Assembly (NCBI RefSeq): GCF_002086695.1
Contig: NZ_MVIH01000003.1
Coordinates: 310,001-374,000 of the forward strand
Source of the DNA: Mycolicibacterium rhodesiae
GTDB taxonomy: Bacteria; Actinomycetota; Actinomycetes; Mycobacteriales; Mycobacteriaceae
Reading direction: 5' to 3'
DNA: 64,000 nucleotides
Under the pieces are notes generated by a model. That model was not told the origin of the DNA and made no database searches. It saw only the letters and a list, made by a program, of their open reading frames with translations. Position numbers and translations under genes: made by a program. Positions 52,806 through 62,335 of this stretch are shown piece after piece. Within the stretch, counting starts at the first letter, position 1; the number at the start of each line of letters is the position of its first letter.

Positions 52806-54035
52806 CCAGATCCGTTCGGTCTCGGCCTTCGACAGCATCGACAGGTCGGCGAACAGGATCGCCACCAGCGCGGCCAGGATCACCAGGTGCAGCCCGGAGC
52901 GGCGTTTGATCGCGGCGATGTCGAATACCCGGCCGATGCCGGCGACGCTGCCCAGCCCGATTGCGCACACCACCGAGGCCAGGTTGGCCCAGCTCCAGTA
53001 CTGGAACGGCCGATTCAGTGCGATCCCTTGCCAATAGCGCTGCTGCACAAGGGTGTAGCCGTCGAACCACCAGAAGCCGGCGATCACGAACACGCCGACG
53101 ACCGCCAGTGCGCCCAGTGCTGCTGGGATCAGCACCCGAACCGCGCCGCGCCATGACGACGCACAGATCAATACCGCCAGCGCGGGCACGGCCATCAGGG
53201 CCAGGCCATAGTTGAGGAAGATCGCCCAGCCCAGCACCACACCCGCTGCCACAGCCACCAGCAGGGGCCGGCGGACCGTCTGGCGAACCGCCAACGCCAG
53301 CAAGGCGATTCCCCACGCCGCGACACCCGCGAAATAGCCGTCGGCGGAGACCGCGATCCAGATCGCAGTCGGTGCGACGGCCACGAACGGCGCAATTAGG
53401 CGCGCGGTCTGCTCACCGTTGAGTGCCCGCACCGCGACCACGATGGCCGCCGCGGCGGACGAGCCGACCAACAGGCACCACAGCCCGGCCCACGCGCCGC
53501 CGCCCAGTCCGATGCGGTCCAGCCAGACGAACGTCAGCAGCGCACCGGGCGGGTGGCCGGAGACATGGGTGATCCACGAATTCGGTTGGAAGTCCAGGAT
53601 CCGGCTGGCGAATGTGCGGACCGCTTCGGGGATGTCGGTGATCGTCGGCACTTGATTGAGGTATTCGTGCCGGGCGGTGAGCCGGCCGGCGAAGCCGCGC
53701 TGCCAGCCGTCGATCATCGCCAGGGAGAACGCCCACAGCATCGACGTCGCCCACACCGACAGCGTCAAAGCCCGCCAGGGCAGGCGCCCTGCGAGCGAGG
53801 CGCCCCAGATCACGGTCGCCGCGCCGATGAGGATCGCCGGCACGGTGCCCCAGCCGACGTGGGCGTTCCACCATCCGAAGATCGGCGCGGTATCGGCGAA
53901 GCTCTTGATCTGGGCCGGGGAACTGTTGATCAGCGGAGTGACGATGCCCAGATTCAGGTGCGGAACCACGAATGCCGCGACCACCAGCAGCACGCCGACG
54001 GTTACCGCGACCGCTTCTTTGCGACCGATGCTCAC
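52680..54035 (-). CDS. Polytopic membrane protein, glycosyltransferase-C-like (Rv0541c-like)
   Basis: 451 aa with about eleven to twelve helices and an early external loop containing HEYLNQVPTITDIPEAVRTFASRIL and SWITHVSGHPPGALLTFVWLDRIG. Helix-rich layout with charged loop residues near the start fits polyprenyl-phosphate-dependent (GT-C) transferases, the same class as mycobacterial arabinosyl/mannosyltransferases. The acceptor is unknown. GTG start with GGAGACTT ahead. Convergent with, and overlapping, the preceding gene by 126 nt; close to GT2 and DUF2064 genes that could supply its lipid-linked sugar. Confidence 0.84.
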   Translation of the reverse strand: MSIGRKEAVAVTVGVLLVVAAFVVPHLNLGIVTPLINSSPAQIKSFADTAPIFGWWNAHVGWGTVPAILIGAATVIWGASLAGRLPWRALTLSVWATSMLWAFSLAMIDGWQRGFAGRLTARHEYLNQVPTITDIPEAVRTFASRILDFQPNSWITHVSGHPPGALLTFVWLDRIGLGGGAWAGLWCLLVGSSAAAAIVVAVRALNGEQTARLIAPFVAVAPTAIWIAVSADGYFAGVAAWGIALLALAVRQTVRRPLLVAVAAGVVLGWAIFLNYGLALMAVPALAVLICASSWRGAVRVLIPAALGALAVVGVFVIAGFWWFDGYTLVQQRYWQGIALNRPFQYWSWANLASVVCAIGLGSVAGIGRVFDIAAIKRRSGLHLVILAALVAILFADLSMLSKAETERIWLPFEVWLTAAGALLPVRAHRWWLGLNVIGALLLNHFILTNW

Positions 54036-54155
54036 AAGTCTCCAGCGTACGGGCGTTGCCGGTCATAACAGCCGCGAGATCGACTACAGGGTTGTGACGT
54101 CACGAGATTCGCGACCGTGACGTCGATTTCGGCGCCATGCGCACCGAGACGCGGT

Positions 54156-54554
54156 TCAGCCCCAGGACGACCACTGATCGACGTCCACCGCGATCACCGG
54201 CCCGTTCAGCGGAACATGGTGGTACTGCGGATATTTCGCACGCAACAGCTCATAGCCGCGCTCGCATGCCGAATCGTCGTGGTGGATCGCCGCGATCCCG
54301 TCGGCCCGCACCCACCACAGCTGCGACCAGTCGTCGTCGTAGTGGTCGACCAGGATGCTCACCCGGGGGTTGGCCTCGATGTTGGCCAGTCGCCGCAGCC
54401 GTTGAGTGGTTTTCGGCTTCCCGTCCACCGCGGTGTAGATGGTGGACTCGGCGACCGCGAACACGATCGGCACCACATGCGGCGGGCCGTCCGGGGTCAC
54501 CGTGGCCAGCCTGGCCACCGCCGCGTCGGCGAAACGGTCGGCCGGTTCGGTCAC
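54156..54554 (-). CDS. TIGR03668-type PPOX-class F420-dependent oxidoreductase
   Basis: 132-aa split-barrel flavin/F420-binding protein. [42 protein letters not shown] is the family opening; [38 protein letters not shown] follows. Such proteins use F420H2 or FMN. GTG start overlaps the alpha/beta hydrolase stop by 4 nt. Its substrate is unknown. Confidence 0.88.
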   Translation of the reverse strand: MTEPADRFADAAVARLATVTPDGPPHVVPIVFAVAESTIYTAVDGKPKTTQRLRRLANIEANPRVSILVDHYDDDWSQLWWVRADGIAAIHHDDSACERGYELLRAKYPQYHHVPLNGPVIAVDVDQWSSWG

Positions 54555-55420
54555 GTCTGGGTGGCGGGCTGTTCGATATCGGTGCCCGCGGTGGTGGCGA
54601 TGAAGTCGTCGATCAGCTCGACAACTTCCATCGGGCGCTCCACCTGGGGGAAGTGCCCGACGCCGGTCAGCACCTCGAGCCGGACGTCCGGCCGTGTCTC
54701 GTGCGCGGAGTACGCGTGCTCGACGGGAATGATGGCGTCCTGATCGCCCCAGATGACCATGACCGGCATGGTGGCGACGTGCAGCCGGTTCAGGGCGCTG
54801 ACGGCCTGCCCGCGGTAGTCGACCACCGAACGCAGCGTGCGCAGGAACGCCTGCCGCGTCTCGGCATCGGCGAAGGAACTGTAGGCGTTCCAGATCTCCC
54901 CGCCGCGCGGCGAGGTGATACCGAGCTTGCTGAACAGCGACCTCACCTTCTCACCGGCGGCGAGCACCGGCGGCGGTGCGATGATCGGCATGATCAGTTC
55001 GGCGCCGGGCGCGGAGAGCAGTCGCAATGTCCACCCGACATCCGGACCCAGACCGCCGCTGTTCATCAGGACCAGCCGCCGGCAGTAGTCGGGGTGCTGA
55101 TAGACGAACTGCATGGCGATGCCGCCGCCCAGTGACTGTCCTACGACGGTGGCGTGTGTCACGCCGAGTTCGTCGAGCAAGTCGCGCAGAAACACCGCGA
55201 ACGCACCCAGCGAGTAGTCGCTGCGCGGCTTGTCGGAACGCCCATGGCCGGGCAGGTCCGGGGCGATCACCCGGTATCTGCGCGAGAGCGGGCGAATCAT
55301 CTGGCGCCAGGTCTGCGAGCTGCCTGCCATACCGTGCAGCAGCAGGATGACGTCGCCCTGGCCTTCGTCGAGATAGGCCACCTGGTCACCGTGCAGGTCG
55401 AGAAACTTCAGCTCGTCCAT
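54551..55420 (-). CDS. Alpha/beta hydrolase
   Basis: 289 aa. Oxyanion [13 protein letters not shown], nucleophile elbow [15 protein letters not shown] (Ser), acid Asp in [13 protein letters not shown] and His in [12 protein letters not shown]. Typical for hydrolases acting on ring-cleavage or ester products; the substrate is unknown. It lies 39 nt downstream of menE and precedes the PPOX gene on the same strand, so the three form a likely operon. Confidence 0.9.
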   Translation of the reverse strand: MDELKFLDLHGDQVAYLDEGQGDVILLLHGMAGSSQTWRQMIRPLSRRYRVIAPDLPGHGRSDKPRSDYSLGAFAVFLRDLLDELGVTHATVVGQSLGGGIAMQFVYQHPDYCRRLVLMNSGGLGPDVGWTLRLLSAPGAELIMPIIAPPPVLAAGEKVRSLFSKLGITSPRGGEIWNAYSSFADAETRQAFLRTLRSVVDYRGQAVSALNRLHVATMPVMVIWGDQDAIIPVEHAYSAHETRPDVRLEVLTGVGHFPQVERPMEVVELIDDFIATTAGTDIEQPATQT

Positions 55421-55459
55421 ACTCTTCTGTCCCCTCTATGTGGCTGCGTAAACCATTGT

Positions 55460-56608
55460 TCACCAGCCGTAGCCGCCGGGTAGGTCACCGCCGTTGGCGA
55501 ACCGCTCGCGCAGCGCGCGACGATCCAGCTTGCCGATGCCGCGGCGCGGCAGCTCGTCGAGAATGTGCAGTTCACGGGGTGCGGCCGTCGGATCGAGCGA
55601 CTCGGCCAGGTACGCGCGGATGTCGTCCAGGCTGGGTTCGACGGCCCCAGTGACAAGCACCACTGCGGCGGCCACCCGCTCGCCGAGCCGGTCGTCGTCG
55701 AGACCGAACACCGCGCAATCGGCGATCGCCGGGTGCTGCGAGAGCACTGCTTCCACCGGCGCGGGCATCACCGTCAGCCCGCCGGTGCTGATGCCTTCGT
55801 CGACCCGGCCCAGCACGCGCAGCCGGCCCTCGGCGTCGACGGTGCCCAGGTCGTCGGTCCGGAACCAGCCGGCTTCGGCGAACGGATCGGGGTCCGGTGG
55901 GTTGCGATAGCCCAGCGCCAGGGTGGGGCCCCCGATGACGATGCGGCCCTCGCCGGGCTCGGCGCCATCGTCCAAGCGGATCGTCACCCCGGACAGCGGA
56001 ACACCGTCGTACACGCATCCACCCGCGGTCTCACTGGAGCCGTAGGTTCGCACCACCGTGATTCCGGCCGCCGCCGCACCGTCGAGCACCGGCCGTGGCG
56101 CGGGCCCGCCACCGAGCAGCACCACGTCGAGTTCGGCGAGTGCCGCGGTGGCCTCGGGGTCCAGCAGCGCCTTGGCGAGCTGAGTGGCCACCAGCGCGGT
56201 GTAGCGCCGGCCTGATCCCAATTGTGCTACCGCCGTTGGCAATTGGGTCACGTCGAAGCCTGCTGAGACGTCCAGCTCGACCGGCACCGTGCCGGCCTGC
56301 AGGCTGCGCACCAGCACCTGGATCCCGGCGATGTGGTGTGTCGGCAGCGCGAGCAGCCAGGTCCCCGGGCCGCCGAGGTGATCCAGGGTGGCCGATGCGC
56401 TGGCAATCAACGCCGCAGGGGTGAGCATCGCGCCTTTGGGCATACCGGTAGTGCCCGACGTCGACACCACCAGCGCGACGTCGTCGTCGATCTCCTCACC
56501 GACCCGCAAGGAGGTTGTCAGCAACTCGCTCTCACGCAAGTCGCCGGCAGGAATCGGAACCAGGGGTGCGTCGCGCCCGTCGAGCACGCCATCCAGGGCG
56601 GCCATCAC
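55460..56608 (-). CDS. menE: O-succinylbenzoate-CoA ligase
   Basis: Activates o-succinylbenzoate with ATP and CoA in menaquinone synthesis. 382 aa, the short actinobacterial form. ANL-superfamily motifs: VVSTSGTTGMPKGAML, RTYGSSETAGGCVYDG, GWFRTDDLG and VDEGISTGGLTVMPAPVEAVL; catalytic-lysine region LPRRGIGKLDRRALRE near the end. Start is GTG followed immediately by ATG; either is possible. DUF3349 and PitA genes lie just upstream. Confidence 0.94.
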   Translation of the reverse strand: MMAALDGVLDGRDAPLVPIPAGDLRESELLTTSLRVGEEIDDDVALVVSTSGTTGMPKGAMLTPAALIASASATLDHLGGPGTWLLALPTHHIAGIQVLVRSLQAGTVPVELDVSAGFDVTQLPTAVAQLGSGRRYTALVATQLAKALLDPEATAALAELDVVLLGGGPAPRPVLDGAAAAGITVVRTYGSSETAGGCVYDGVPLSGVTIRLDDGAEPGEGRIVIGGPTLALGYRNPPDPDPFAEAGWFRTDDLGTVDAEGRLRVLGRVDEGISTGGLTVMPAPVEAVLSQHPAIADCAVFGLDDDRLGERVAAAVVLVTGAVEPSLDDIRAYLAESLDPTAAPRELHILDELPRRGIGKLDRRALRERFANGGDLPGGYGW

Positions 56609-56655
56609 TGACTGCGCTGACGGGCCTGGCGGTATGGCGAGCGCTCGCAGAGTGG

Positions 56656-56958
56656 TTATTCGACGTCCTCACTGTCTCGCGGATCGTCCAGCGGCCAGCC
56701 GTAGTTGGCCAGCCTGTCGTGGACCCGATCGATGTCCTCCGGAGTGGGCAGCGCGTCGGTGATCTCAGTGATCAATACCCCGATGTCGATGTGGTCGAAC
56801 GCGCCGCGCTCGAGCAGTGCGTTGGCCACCGCGATGACCTCGTCGTCGCTCAACCTCCGCCGCAGCAGCGCGAACAACGGCACCTGGTCGGGGTGCGGGA
56901 CCCCGTCCGGGTAGCCGGCTTTGATCCAGGCCACGATTTTGGTGATGAAGTTGGTCAC
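56656..56958 (-). CDS. DUF3349 protein (Rv0543c-like)
   Basis: 100-aa small acidic helical protein: FITKIVAWIKAGYPDGVP, then DQVPLFALLRRRLSDDEVIAVANALL and DRLANYGWPLDDP. DUF3349 is confined largely to mycobacteria and relatives, with no established function. A paralogue sits on the opposite side of pitA. Upstream of menE by about 50 nt, same strand. Confidence 0.88.
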   Translation of the reverse strand: MTNFITKIVAWIKAGYPDGVPHPDQVPLFALLRRRLSDDEVIAVANALLERGAFDHIDIGVLITEITDALPTPEDIDRVHDRLANYGWPLDDPRDSEDVE

Positions 56959-57186
56959 CGCAGCATCTCCCTCGCGGGGGCGTGTGGGCGCCCTGTGGAA
57001 TGCACGAAATTCTAGTCGGCATCGATTGCCGCGCCTACGTTGTACCCCCGTTGCGTCGGTCGGGAGAAACGGGTGAGGGCTGGTAGGTTAACGCGCGATG
57101 AACACCTGCGGGACGTTCGCAAATGCCCAGTTCGAGGACTTTTGGCAACTGGTCAAAGTACCGACGCACCCAGCAGAATCTCAGTC

Positions 57187-58443
57187 ATGAGCACGGAGAT
57201 GATCATCCTGGTGTTGTTGATTGCCACCGCGTTGGCATTCGATTTCACAAACGGATTCCACGACACGGGCAATGCCATGGCGACGTCGATCGCCACCGGC
57301 GCGCTCAAGCCCAAGACTGCCGTCCTTCTGTCCGGGCTCTTGAACCTGGTCGGCGCGTTCCTCTCCGTCGAAGTGGCGGTGACGGTGACCACGTCGGTGT
57401 TGAAGGTGCAGGACGGCAAGACCGGTCACCTGCTGCCCGGCATCTCCTCCTCGACGGGACTGACGATTATTTTTGCCGGCCTCATCGGCGGCATCCTGTG
57501 GAACCTCATGACGTGGTTGTTCGGCATCCCGTCCAGTTCCTCGCACGCGCTGTTCGGCGGATTGATCGGCTCCGGTCTCGCGGCCCTTGGCGCCGCCGGC
57601 GTCAACTGGTCGGGCGTCACGCAGAAGGTCCTGTTGCCTGCGGTGGCCTCACCGTTGATCGCCGGCCTTGTCGCCGGCTGTGGTACGTGGCTCGTCTACC
57701 GCATCACCCGCAAGGTGCTCGCGAGTCGGCGGGAAACAGGCTTCCGGTGGGGTCAGATCGCCACCGCCTCCCTGGTCTCACTGGCGCACGGCACCAATGA
57801 CGCGCAGAAGACGATGGGCGTCATCGCGCTCGCCCTCATCACCACTGGTCACCTGACCGGTGACGTGAAGAAGGACGGTCTGCCGTTCTGGATCATCTTC
57901 AGCTGTGCGCTGGCGATCGGGCTCGGCACCTACATCGGTGGTTGGCGGGTCATCCGCACTCTGGGCAAAGGTCTGGTCGAGATCGAGTCGCCGCAGGGCC
58001 TGGCCGCCGAAGCCTCTTCGGCCGCAGTCATTCTCACCTCCAGCGCTGCCGGTATGGCGCTGTCCACCACGCACGTCGCCACCGGGTCGATCCTCGGTAG
58101 CGGTGTCGGCAAGCCGGGTGCCGAGGTGCGCTGGTCAGTGGCCGGTCGCATGGTCGTGGCCTGGCTGATCACGCTGCCTGCCGCCGGACTGGTTGGTGCG
58201 CTCTCGTACTGGCTGTCCGCTCTGGTCAAGGACATCAGTGGTTCTCAACTGATGGGCGACGGCCTGATCTTCCTGATCCTCGTGGGTCTGTCGGGCTACA
58301 TCTGGTGGCGGGCTCAGCAGCAGAAGGTCGACCACAGCAATGTCAACGCCGATTGGGATACGTCGACCAACTCCGTGGTTCCTGCCGAAGTGCGTGCGGC
58401 AACCAAGGGTGTGTCGTCGTCCGAGCCCACCGCCACGGTCTGA
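57187..58443 (+). CDS. pitA: Low-affinity inorganic phosphate transporter PitA
   Basis: 418-aa PHO4-family transporter using proton or metal-phosphate symport. Signature repeats: DFTNGFHDTGNAMATSIATG and SLAHGTNDAQKTMGVIALAL, the inverted-repeat phosphate sites. About ten helices; hydrophilic C-terminal tail. In M. tuberculosis (from memory) pitA is on the same strand as its DUF3349 neighbour; here it points away from it. Together with SenX3-RegX3 and a Ppx-like protein it makes phosphate handling a recurring theme of this window. Confidence 0.95.
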   Translation: MSTEMIILVLLIATALAFDFTNGFHDTGNAMATSIATGALKPKTAVLLSGLLNLVGAFLSVEVAVTVTTSVLKVQDGKTGHLLPGISSSTGLTIIFAGLIGGILWNLMTWLFGIPSSSSHALFGGLIGSGLAALGAAGVNWSGVTQKVLLPAVASPLIAGLVAGCGTWLVYRITRKVLASRRETGFRWGQIATASLVSLAHGTNDAQKTMGVIALALITTGHLTGDVKKDGLPFWIIFSCALAIGLGTYIGGWRVIRTLGKGLVEIESPQGLAAEASSAAVILTSSAAGMALSTTHVATGSILGSGVGKPGAEVRWSVAGRMVVAWLITLPAAGLVGALSYWLSALVKDISGSQLMGDGLIFLILVGLSGYIWWRAQQQKVDHSNVNADWDTSTNSVVPAEVRAATKGVSSSEPTATV

Positions 58444-58471
58444 CCACCGCGACAAGCCAAAGGACACGTTG

Positions 58472-58753
58472 ATGACGTACTTCGAATCCATCCTCAAGGT
58501 GCTGGTGGTCGGGCTCATTCTCGGCGCGGGCCTGCCGGCACTGTTCGCGACCGGGATGTTGGCCTACTCGTTCGGCGCCGGCGGCGAGGAAGCCGACCAC
58601 GTGATCCACAAGCCGAACCCGGCGCTCAAGTTCGCGGGGATCGTGCTGTTCCTGTTCGTCGGCCTGGTGATCGTGACGGCCGTCGCCTGGATCACCCGGG
58701 CGACGATCATCCATCACTTCGGCATCGACCTCTTCCCGATGCTGAAGAAGTGA
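58472..58753 (+). CDS. Small membrane protein downstream of pitA (Rv0544c-like)
   Basis: 93 aa with two helices: ILKVLVVGLILGAGLPALFATGMLAYSF and FAGIVLFLFVGLVIVTAVAWI, joined by a polar loop (GGEEADHVIHKPNP). It ends IDLFPMLKK. Follows pitA by 28 nt, with AAAGGA ahead, and is followed by a DUF3349 gene after 7 nt. Likely an accessory of PitA; function unproven. Confidence 0.84.
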   Translation: MTYFESILKVLVVGLILGAGLPALFATGMLAYSFGAGGEEADHVIHKPNPALKFAGIVLFLFVGLVIVTAVAWITRATIIHHFGIDLFPMLKK

Positions 58754-58760
58754 GACTGCG

Positions 58761-59072
58761 ATGACTGTCGATCAACAGCAGCCGACTTTCCTCGAGAACG
58801 TCCTGGCCTGGTTGCACAAGGGTTATCCGGAAGGCGTTCCGCCCACGGACTACTACCCGCTGCTCGCCTTGCTGAAGAGGTCGCTTTCGGAGGACGAAGT
58901 GGTGCAAGCCGCCCAATCTGTCTTGCGCTCAGCCGATCTGGACGCTCCGGTGACTGAGGAGCAGGTTCGTGACGCGGTGCGTATGGTCATCGAGAAGGAA
59001 CCCAATCCAGAAGAGCTGAATCAGGTTGCTGCGCGGCTGGCTTCGGTCGGCTGGCCGCTCGAAGCGCACTAG
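58761..59072 (+). CDS. DUF3349 protein, second paralogue
   Basis: 103 aa: FLENVLAWLHKGYPEGVPPTDYYPLLALLKRSLSEDEVVQAAQSVL and a final ARLASVGWPLEAH. Clearly homologous to the DUF3349 gene on the other side of pitA, sharing the GYPxGVP and GWPL landmarks. Third gene of the pitA operon. Its TAG stop lies in a CTAG that is also the stop of the convergent VOC gene. Confidence 0.87.
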   Translation: MTVDQQQPTFLENVLAWLHKGYPEGVPPTDYYPLLALLKRSLSEDEVVQAAQSVLRSADLDAPVTEEQVRDAVRMVIEKEPNPEELNQVAARLASVGWPLEAH

Positions 59073-59455
59073 CCTCGGCTGTCGCGGCGCAGTGGGTGGT
59101 CGTCGGGCACCTGCACGAAGATCAGCGTGATCCCGTCCGGATCGTTGACGTGCATCTCGTGTAGACCCCACGGTTCGCGCCGGGCTTCGCGGGCGATCTC
59201 GACTCCGCGGGACGTCAACTCCTGTTGGGTGGCATAGAGATCGCGCACCTGCAGCCACAGCGCGCCGGGAAACGGACCGTCCGCGTTGGCGGGCGTGCCA
59301 TGGCCGGCGAGTTCGATCAGCGACTGCCCGGCGTAGAACACTGTGCCGCCGCCGTATTCGCGGGCGATGGCCAGACCGAGAGCGTCGCGGTAAAAGTCCA
59401 CTGAGCGTTCGTAATCCGCCGGCCGGAGCAGCATTCGGCTCGCAAGGATCTCCAT
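59069..59455 (-). CDS. VOC (glyoxalase/bleomycin resistance-like) family protein (Rv0546c-like)
   Basis: 128-aa single VOC domain with beta-alpha-beta-beta-beta repeats: MLLRPADYERSVDFYRDALGLAIAREYGGGTVFYAGQSLIELAG and LHEMHVNDPDGITLIFVQV. Candidate metal ligands are E in SLIEL and E/H in LHEMHV. Substrate unknown. Downstream of the SDR gene on the same strand, 15 nt apart. Confidence 0.88.
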   Translation of the reverse strand: MEILASRMLLRPADYERSVDFYRDALGLAIAREYGGGTVFYAGQSLIELAGHGTPANADGPFPGALWLQVRDLYATQQELTSRGVEIAREARREPWGLHEMHVNDPDGITLIFVQVPDDHPLRRDSRG

Positions 59456-59470
59456 GCCGTCGTGTCTACC

Positions 59471-60316
59471 TCAGTTCGGCTGTAGGCGCTGACGCTTCAT
59501 CGCCCGGTTCATCGCGCCGGGCGCGACGACGTCGAGCGCGCGGGCGGTGACGGCCATCCGCGGCGCGATTCGTACCGGCCGGTGCCGGGCCGCTTCGATC
59601 ATCCACTGACCGGCCTCTTCCGGGGTCAGCGCGGGCAGCCCGTCGTATTCCTTCGTCGGGGCGATCATCGGGGTGGCCACCAGCGGGTAGTACAGCGTCG
59701 TGGAATGCACGCCCTGGCCGGACCATTCGGTCTCGATCACGCGGCTGACCGCGCTGAGTGCTGACTTCGACGCGTTGTAGACCCCGAACAGCGGAGAGGC
59801 TTCACTGAAGACGCCCCAGGTGGCGACGTTGATGATGTGTCCGTCGCGGCGCTCCAGCATGGCGGGCGCCAGCCCGCGGATGAGGCGCAGCGGCGAGAAG
59901 TAGTTGAGCATCATGGTGCGCTCGACGTCATGCCACCGGTCCAGCGATTCGGCCAGCGGCCTGCGGATCGAGCGGCCTGCGTTGTTCACCAGGATGTCGA
60001 CAGCGCCGACTTCCTGCGCCAGCGCGTCGACGGCGTCGAGGTCGGACAGGTCGCAGGGGATCGCGGTCGCGGATCCGCCGGCGTCGGTGATGCGGTCGAC
60101 GACCTCGGCGAGCAGGTCCTCGCGGCGGGCGACCACGATGACCTCGCACCCTTCGGCGGCGAACTGCTCGGCCCCGGCGGCACCGATGCCCGACGAAGCG
60201 CCGGTGATCAGCACCCGCTTGCCGCGCAGGTCGACGGTCACGCCGGTCGGCAGGCTCAGCGGTGGTCGCATACCGGTCAGCGCGATGGCCTCGGTGATTC
60301 GGCGCAGGGGATTCAC
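59471..60316 (-). CDS. Short-chain dehydrogenase/reductase (Rv0547c-like)
   Basis: 281-aa classical SDR. Cofactor motif [25 protein letters not shown] (NAG), catalytic Ser region [17 protein letters not shown] and [15 protein letters not shown] (YxxxK) are intact. VVARRED after the second strand suggests NADP(H). The C-terminal extension contains [15 protein letters not shown], a likely membrane-associating segment. Substrate unknown, perhaps lipid. Confidence 0.91.
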   Translation of the reverse strand: MNPLRRITEAIALTGMRPPLSLPTGVTVDLRGKRVLITGASSGIGAAGAEQFAAEGCEVIVVARREDLLAEVVDRITDAGGSATAIPCDLSDLDAVDALAQEVGAVDILVNNAGRSIRRPLAESLDRWHDVERTMMLNYFSPLRLIRGLAPAMLERRDGHIINVATWGVFSEASPLFGVYNASKSALSAVSRVIETEWSGQGVHSTTLYYPLVATPMIAPTKEYDGLPALTPEEAGQWMIEAARHRPVRIAPRMAVTARALDVVAPGAMNRAMKRQRLQPN

Positions 60317-60543
60317 GGCCGGAGTCTATGACGGCAGGGCCGGCCGGTCGTACCGGGCGTCGGATGCTCAGCCAGGTGTTCCGAAGCGACCCGGCATGGC
60401 GGGCTTTGTTCGCTGAAGCGTGTGCGCGCGAGGGTGTGGTTCAGGTTCACCCTGTCTGGCGGTTTGCTGATTCCAGCCAATGCAGACGAGGCGGGCCGTA
60501 TTATCGCGAACGTCAATTGTGTGGCTCTGGGAGGAGCGTCCCG

Positions 60544-62259
60544 ATGACCGGAACCAACCGCCGCAGCCGCACGCCCTACCTGTGGCTAGGCGCGGGTGCC
60601 ATCACCCTCGGGGTCGGGACGGCGTTGGCCGGCGGATCTGCTGTCGCCCACGCCGACAGCGGGCAAGGTGGTCCGGCGCCCCACACCTCTAAGCAGGCAA
60701 GCGCAAAGCCGGGCGCCGGTCACGTCCCGCCTCCGGCTGCGGTCGCACGCCCGGCCGTCGTGACCTCGGGCCATAAACCATCGGCGGTCTCGGTCCCCCG
60801 CACCCCGGCAGCGACCGAACAGGCCGTGGCCGACGGGATCAACGCCGCCATACAGACGTTGACCGGGCGGCCCCTGGTGGGCAATGGTGCCGACGGAACG
60901 ACCAATGCGCAGGGTATGGGCACGGCGGGCGGCGCAGGCGGCTGGCTGTATGGCAACGGTGGTGCCGGCGGTGACAGCACTGCCGCAGGCGCGGTGGGCG
61001 GCAACGGCGGCTCGGCGGGATTGTTCGGTTCCGGCGGCGCCGGCGGTACGGGCGGCTGGGGAGCGACCGGCGGTACCGGCGGTGCGGGCGGTGTGTTGTA
61101 CGGCAATGGCGGCGGCGGCGGCGCCGGCGGGCCAACGGGCGCCGGTGGGGTCGGCGGCAACGCGATATTCGTCGGCACTGGTGGCGTCGGCGGCGCTGGA
61201 GGCGAAGTCGCGCAGGGCGGCACCGGCGGTCGCGGCGGATTGTTTTCGGGCGCTGGTGGCGCCGGTGGTGCCGGCGGAGTACTCGGTGCGGGTGGGGCCG
61301 GTGGCGCCGCCGGGCTGTTCGGATATCAGGGCGCGGCCGGCGCTGCCGGCGGATCGCCCAGCATTGCCTTGACTTACACATCGTCCAACGGTTACTCCAC
61401 GGTGGGCGTCTCGATAGGCGGTGCACCCGCGGCGCAGGTGGAAGTCGACACCGGCTCGAGTGGTTTGATCATCCCGATCACTCAGGTCAACCCCTCCAAC
61501 ATCGGCCAGCCGACGGGTAAGAGCGGAATGATCCAGTACTCCGACTGGGGCCAGTTCTATTACGACGTGTACTCCACCTCAGTGGATTTCGGCAACGGGA
61601 TCATCAGCGGCCCAACCAATGTCGGCGTGGTCTACAAGGTCGAGGAATCGACTGACGGTGGCGTGCACTGGAACCCTGTCGACCAATCCAAGTGGTCCGA
61701 CCCGCAGTACGACGTGAACGCCACGATGGGGGTCGGCGTCGGGAGCACTGACGGGCTGAGCAGTGTCATCCGCGCGTTGCCGACCGGTCTGAACGAGGGC
61801 TTCTTGATGAACGAGCCCGCCAAGCAGATGACCTTCGGTGCCAATCCGCTTCCCGCCGTGACCTCTTTCCCGAGTTGGTACACCGCATCGTTGGGCGTGC
61901 AGATCACCTATGGCAGTGCTTCGAGCGGGCCAACCGAGATCACCGACGATGTCGTCGTCGACAGCGGCGGTGTCGGCGGTAACGTGCCGCAATCGACGTT
62001 GCCTTCGACCCTGTCGCACTTGAAGCCGAACGACAATCTTCCGGTCGGCACGACTATTTCTTGGTATTACGGAAGCACCTTGCTCTTCACCTACACAGTC
62101 ACCGTCGACATGTACAACGCCGGCAATGGACCCGATATCGTCAACAACGACGGCGCCAACACCGGCTTCCAGCCTTTCCTGCAGGGTCCGATCTACTTCT
62201 CCTACAGCACAGATCGCGGCGTCACGAGCTTCGACTATGCGCCAACCGTGTCGGCCTAG
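60544..62259 (+). CDS. Secreted PGRS-linked pepsin-like aspartic protease without a PE domain (PecA-like)
   Basis: 571 aa. A Sec signal peptide ([19 protein letters not shown], cleavage near AHADS) replaces the PE domain. A Pro/Ala linker follows, then [28 protein letters not shown] and Gly-Gly-Ala repeats (GGAGGAGG type, about 110-275). From about residue 285 a retropepsin/pepsin-like domain has catalytic D302 in DTGSSGL and D473 in DSGGVGG. Mycobacterial PecA (PE_PGRS35) has the same order after a PE domain. The GGGAGGAG ribosome site fixes the start. Expected at the cell surface, cleaving itself or other surface proteins. Confidence 0.9.
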   Translation: MTGTNRRSRTPYLWLGAGAITLGVGTALAGGSAVAHADSGQGGPAPHTSKQASAKPGAGHVPPPAAVARPAVVTSGHKPSAVSVPRTPAATEQAVADGINAAIQTLTGRPLVGNGADGTTNAQGMGTAGGAGGWLYGNGGAGGDSTAAGAVGGNGGSAGLFGSGGAGGTGGWGATGGTGGAGGVLYGNGGGGGAGGPTGAGGVGGNAIFVGTGGVGGAGGEVAQGGTGGRGGLFSGAGGAGGAGGVLGAGGAGGAAGLFGYQGAAGAAGGSPSIALTYTSSNGYSTVGVSIGGAPAAQVEVDTGSSGLIIPITQVNPSNIGQPTGKSGMIQYSDWGQFYYDVYSTSVDFGNGIISGPTNVGVVYKVEESTDGGVHWNPVDQSKWSDPQYDVNATMGVGVGSTDGLSSVIRALPTGLNEGFLMNEPAKQMTFGANPLPAVTSFPSWYTASLGVQITYGSASSGPTEITDDVVVDSGGVGGNVPQSTLPSTLSHLKPNDNLPVGTTISWYYGSTLLFTYTVTVDMYNAGNGPDIVNNDGANTGFQPFLQGPIYFSYSTDRGVTSFDYAPTVSA

Positions 62260-62335
62260 CGGGCAGGGAGACAACGACTTCGGCGCGGTTTCGTGTGCTG
62301 GCCGCCTGCGCCACGGCAGCGGACGTAGGCATTCC

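Noticed and set aside
60940..61350. Gly-rich repeat tract considered as a CRISPR or minisatellite
   Set aside because: The repeats are irregular GGC/GGT codon runs within a reading frame, with no constant repeat-spacer length.
60839..61426. Arg-rich minus-strand frames across the PGRS repeat
   Set aside because: They arise from the complement of Gly-Gly-Ala codon repeats and are compositional shadows.
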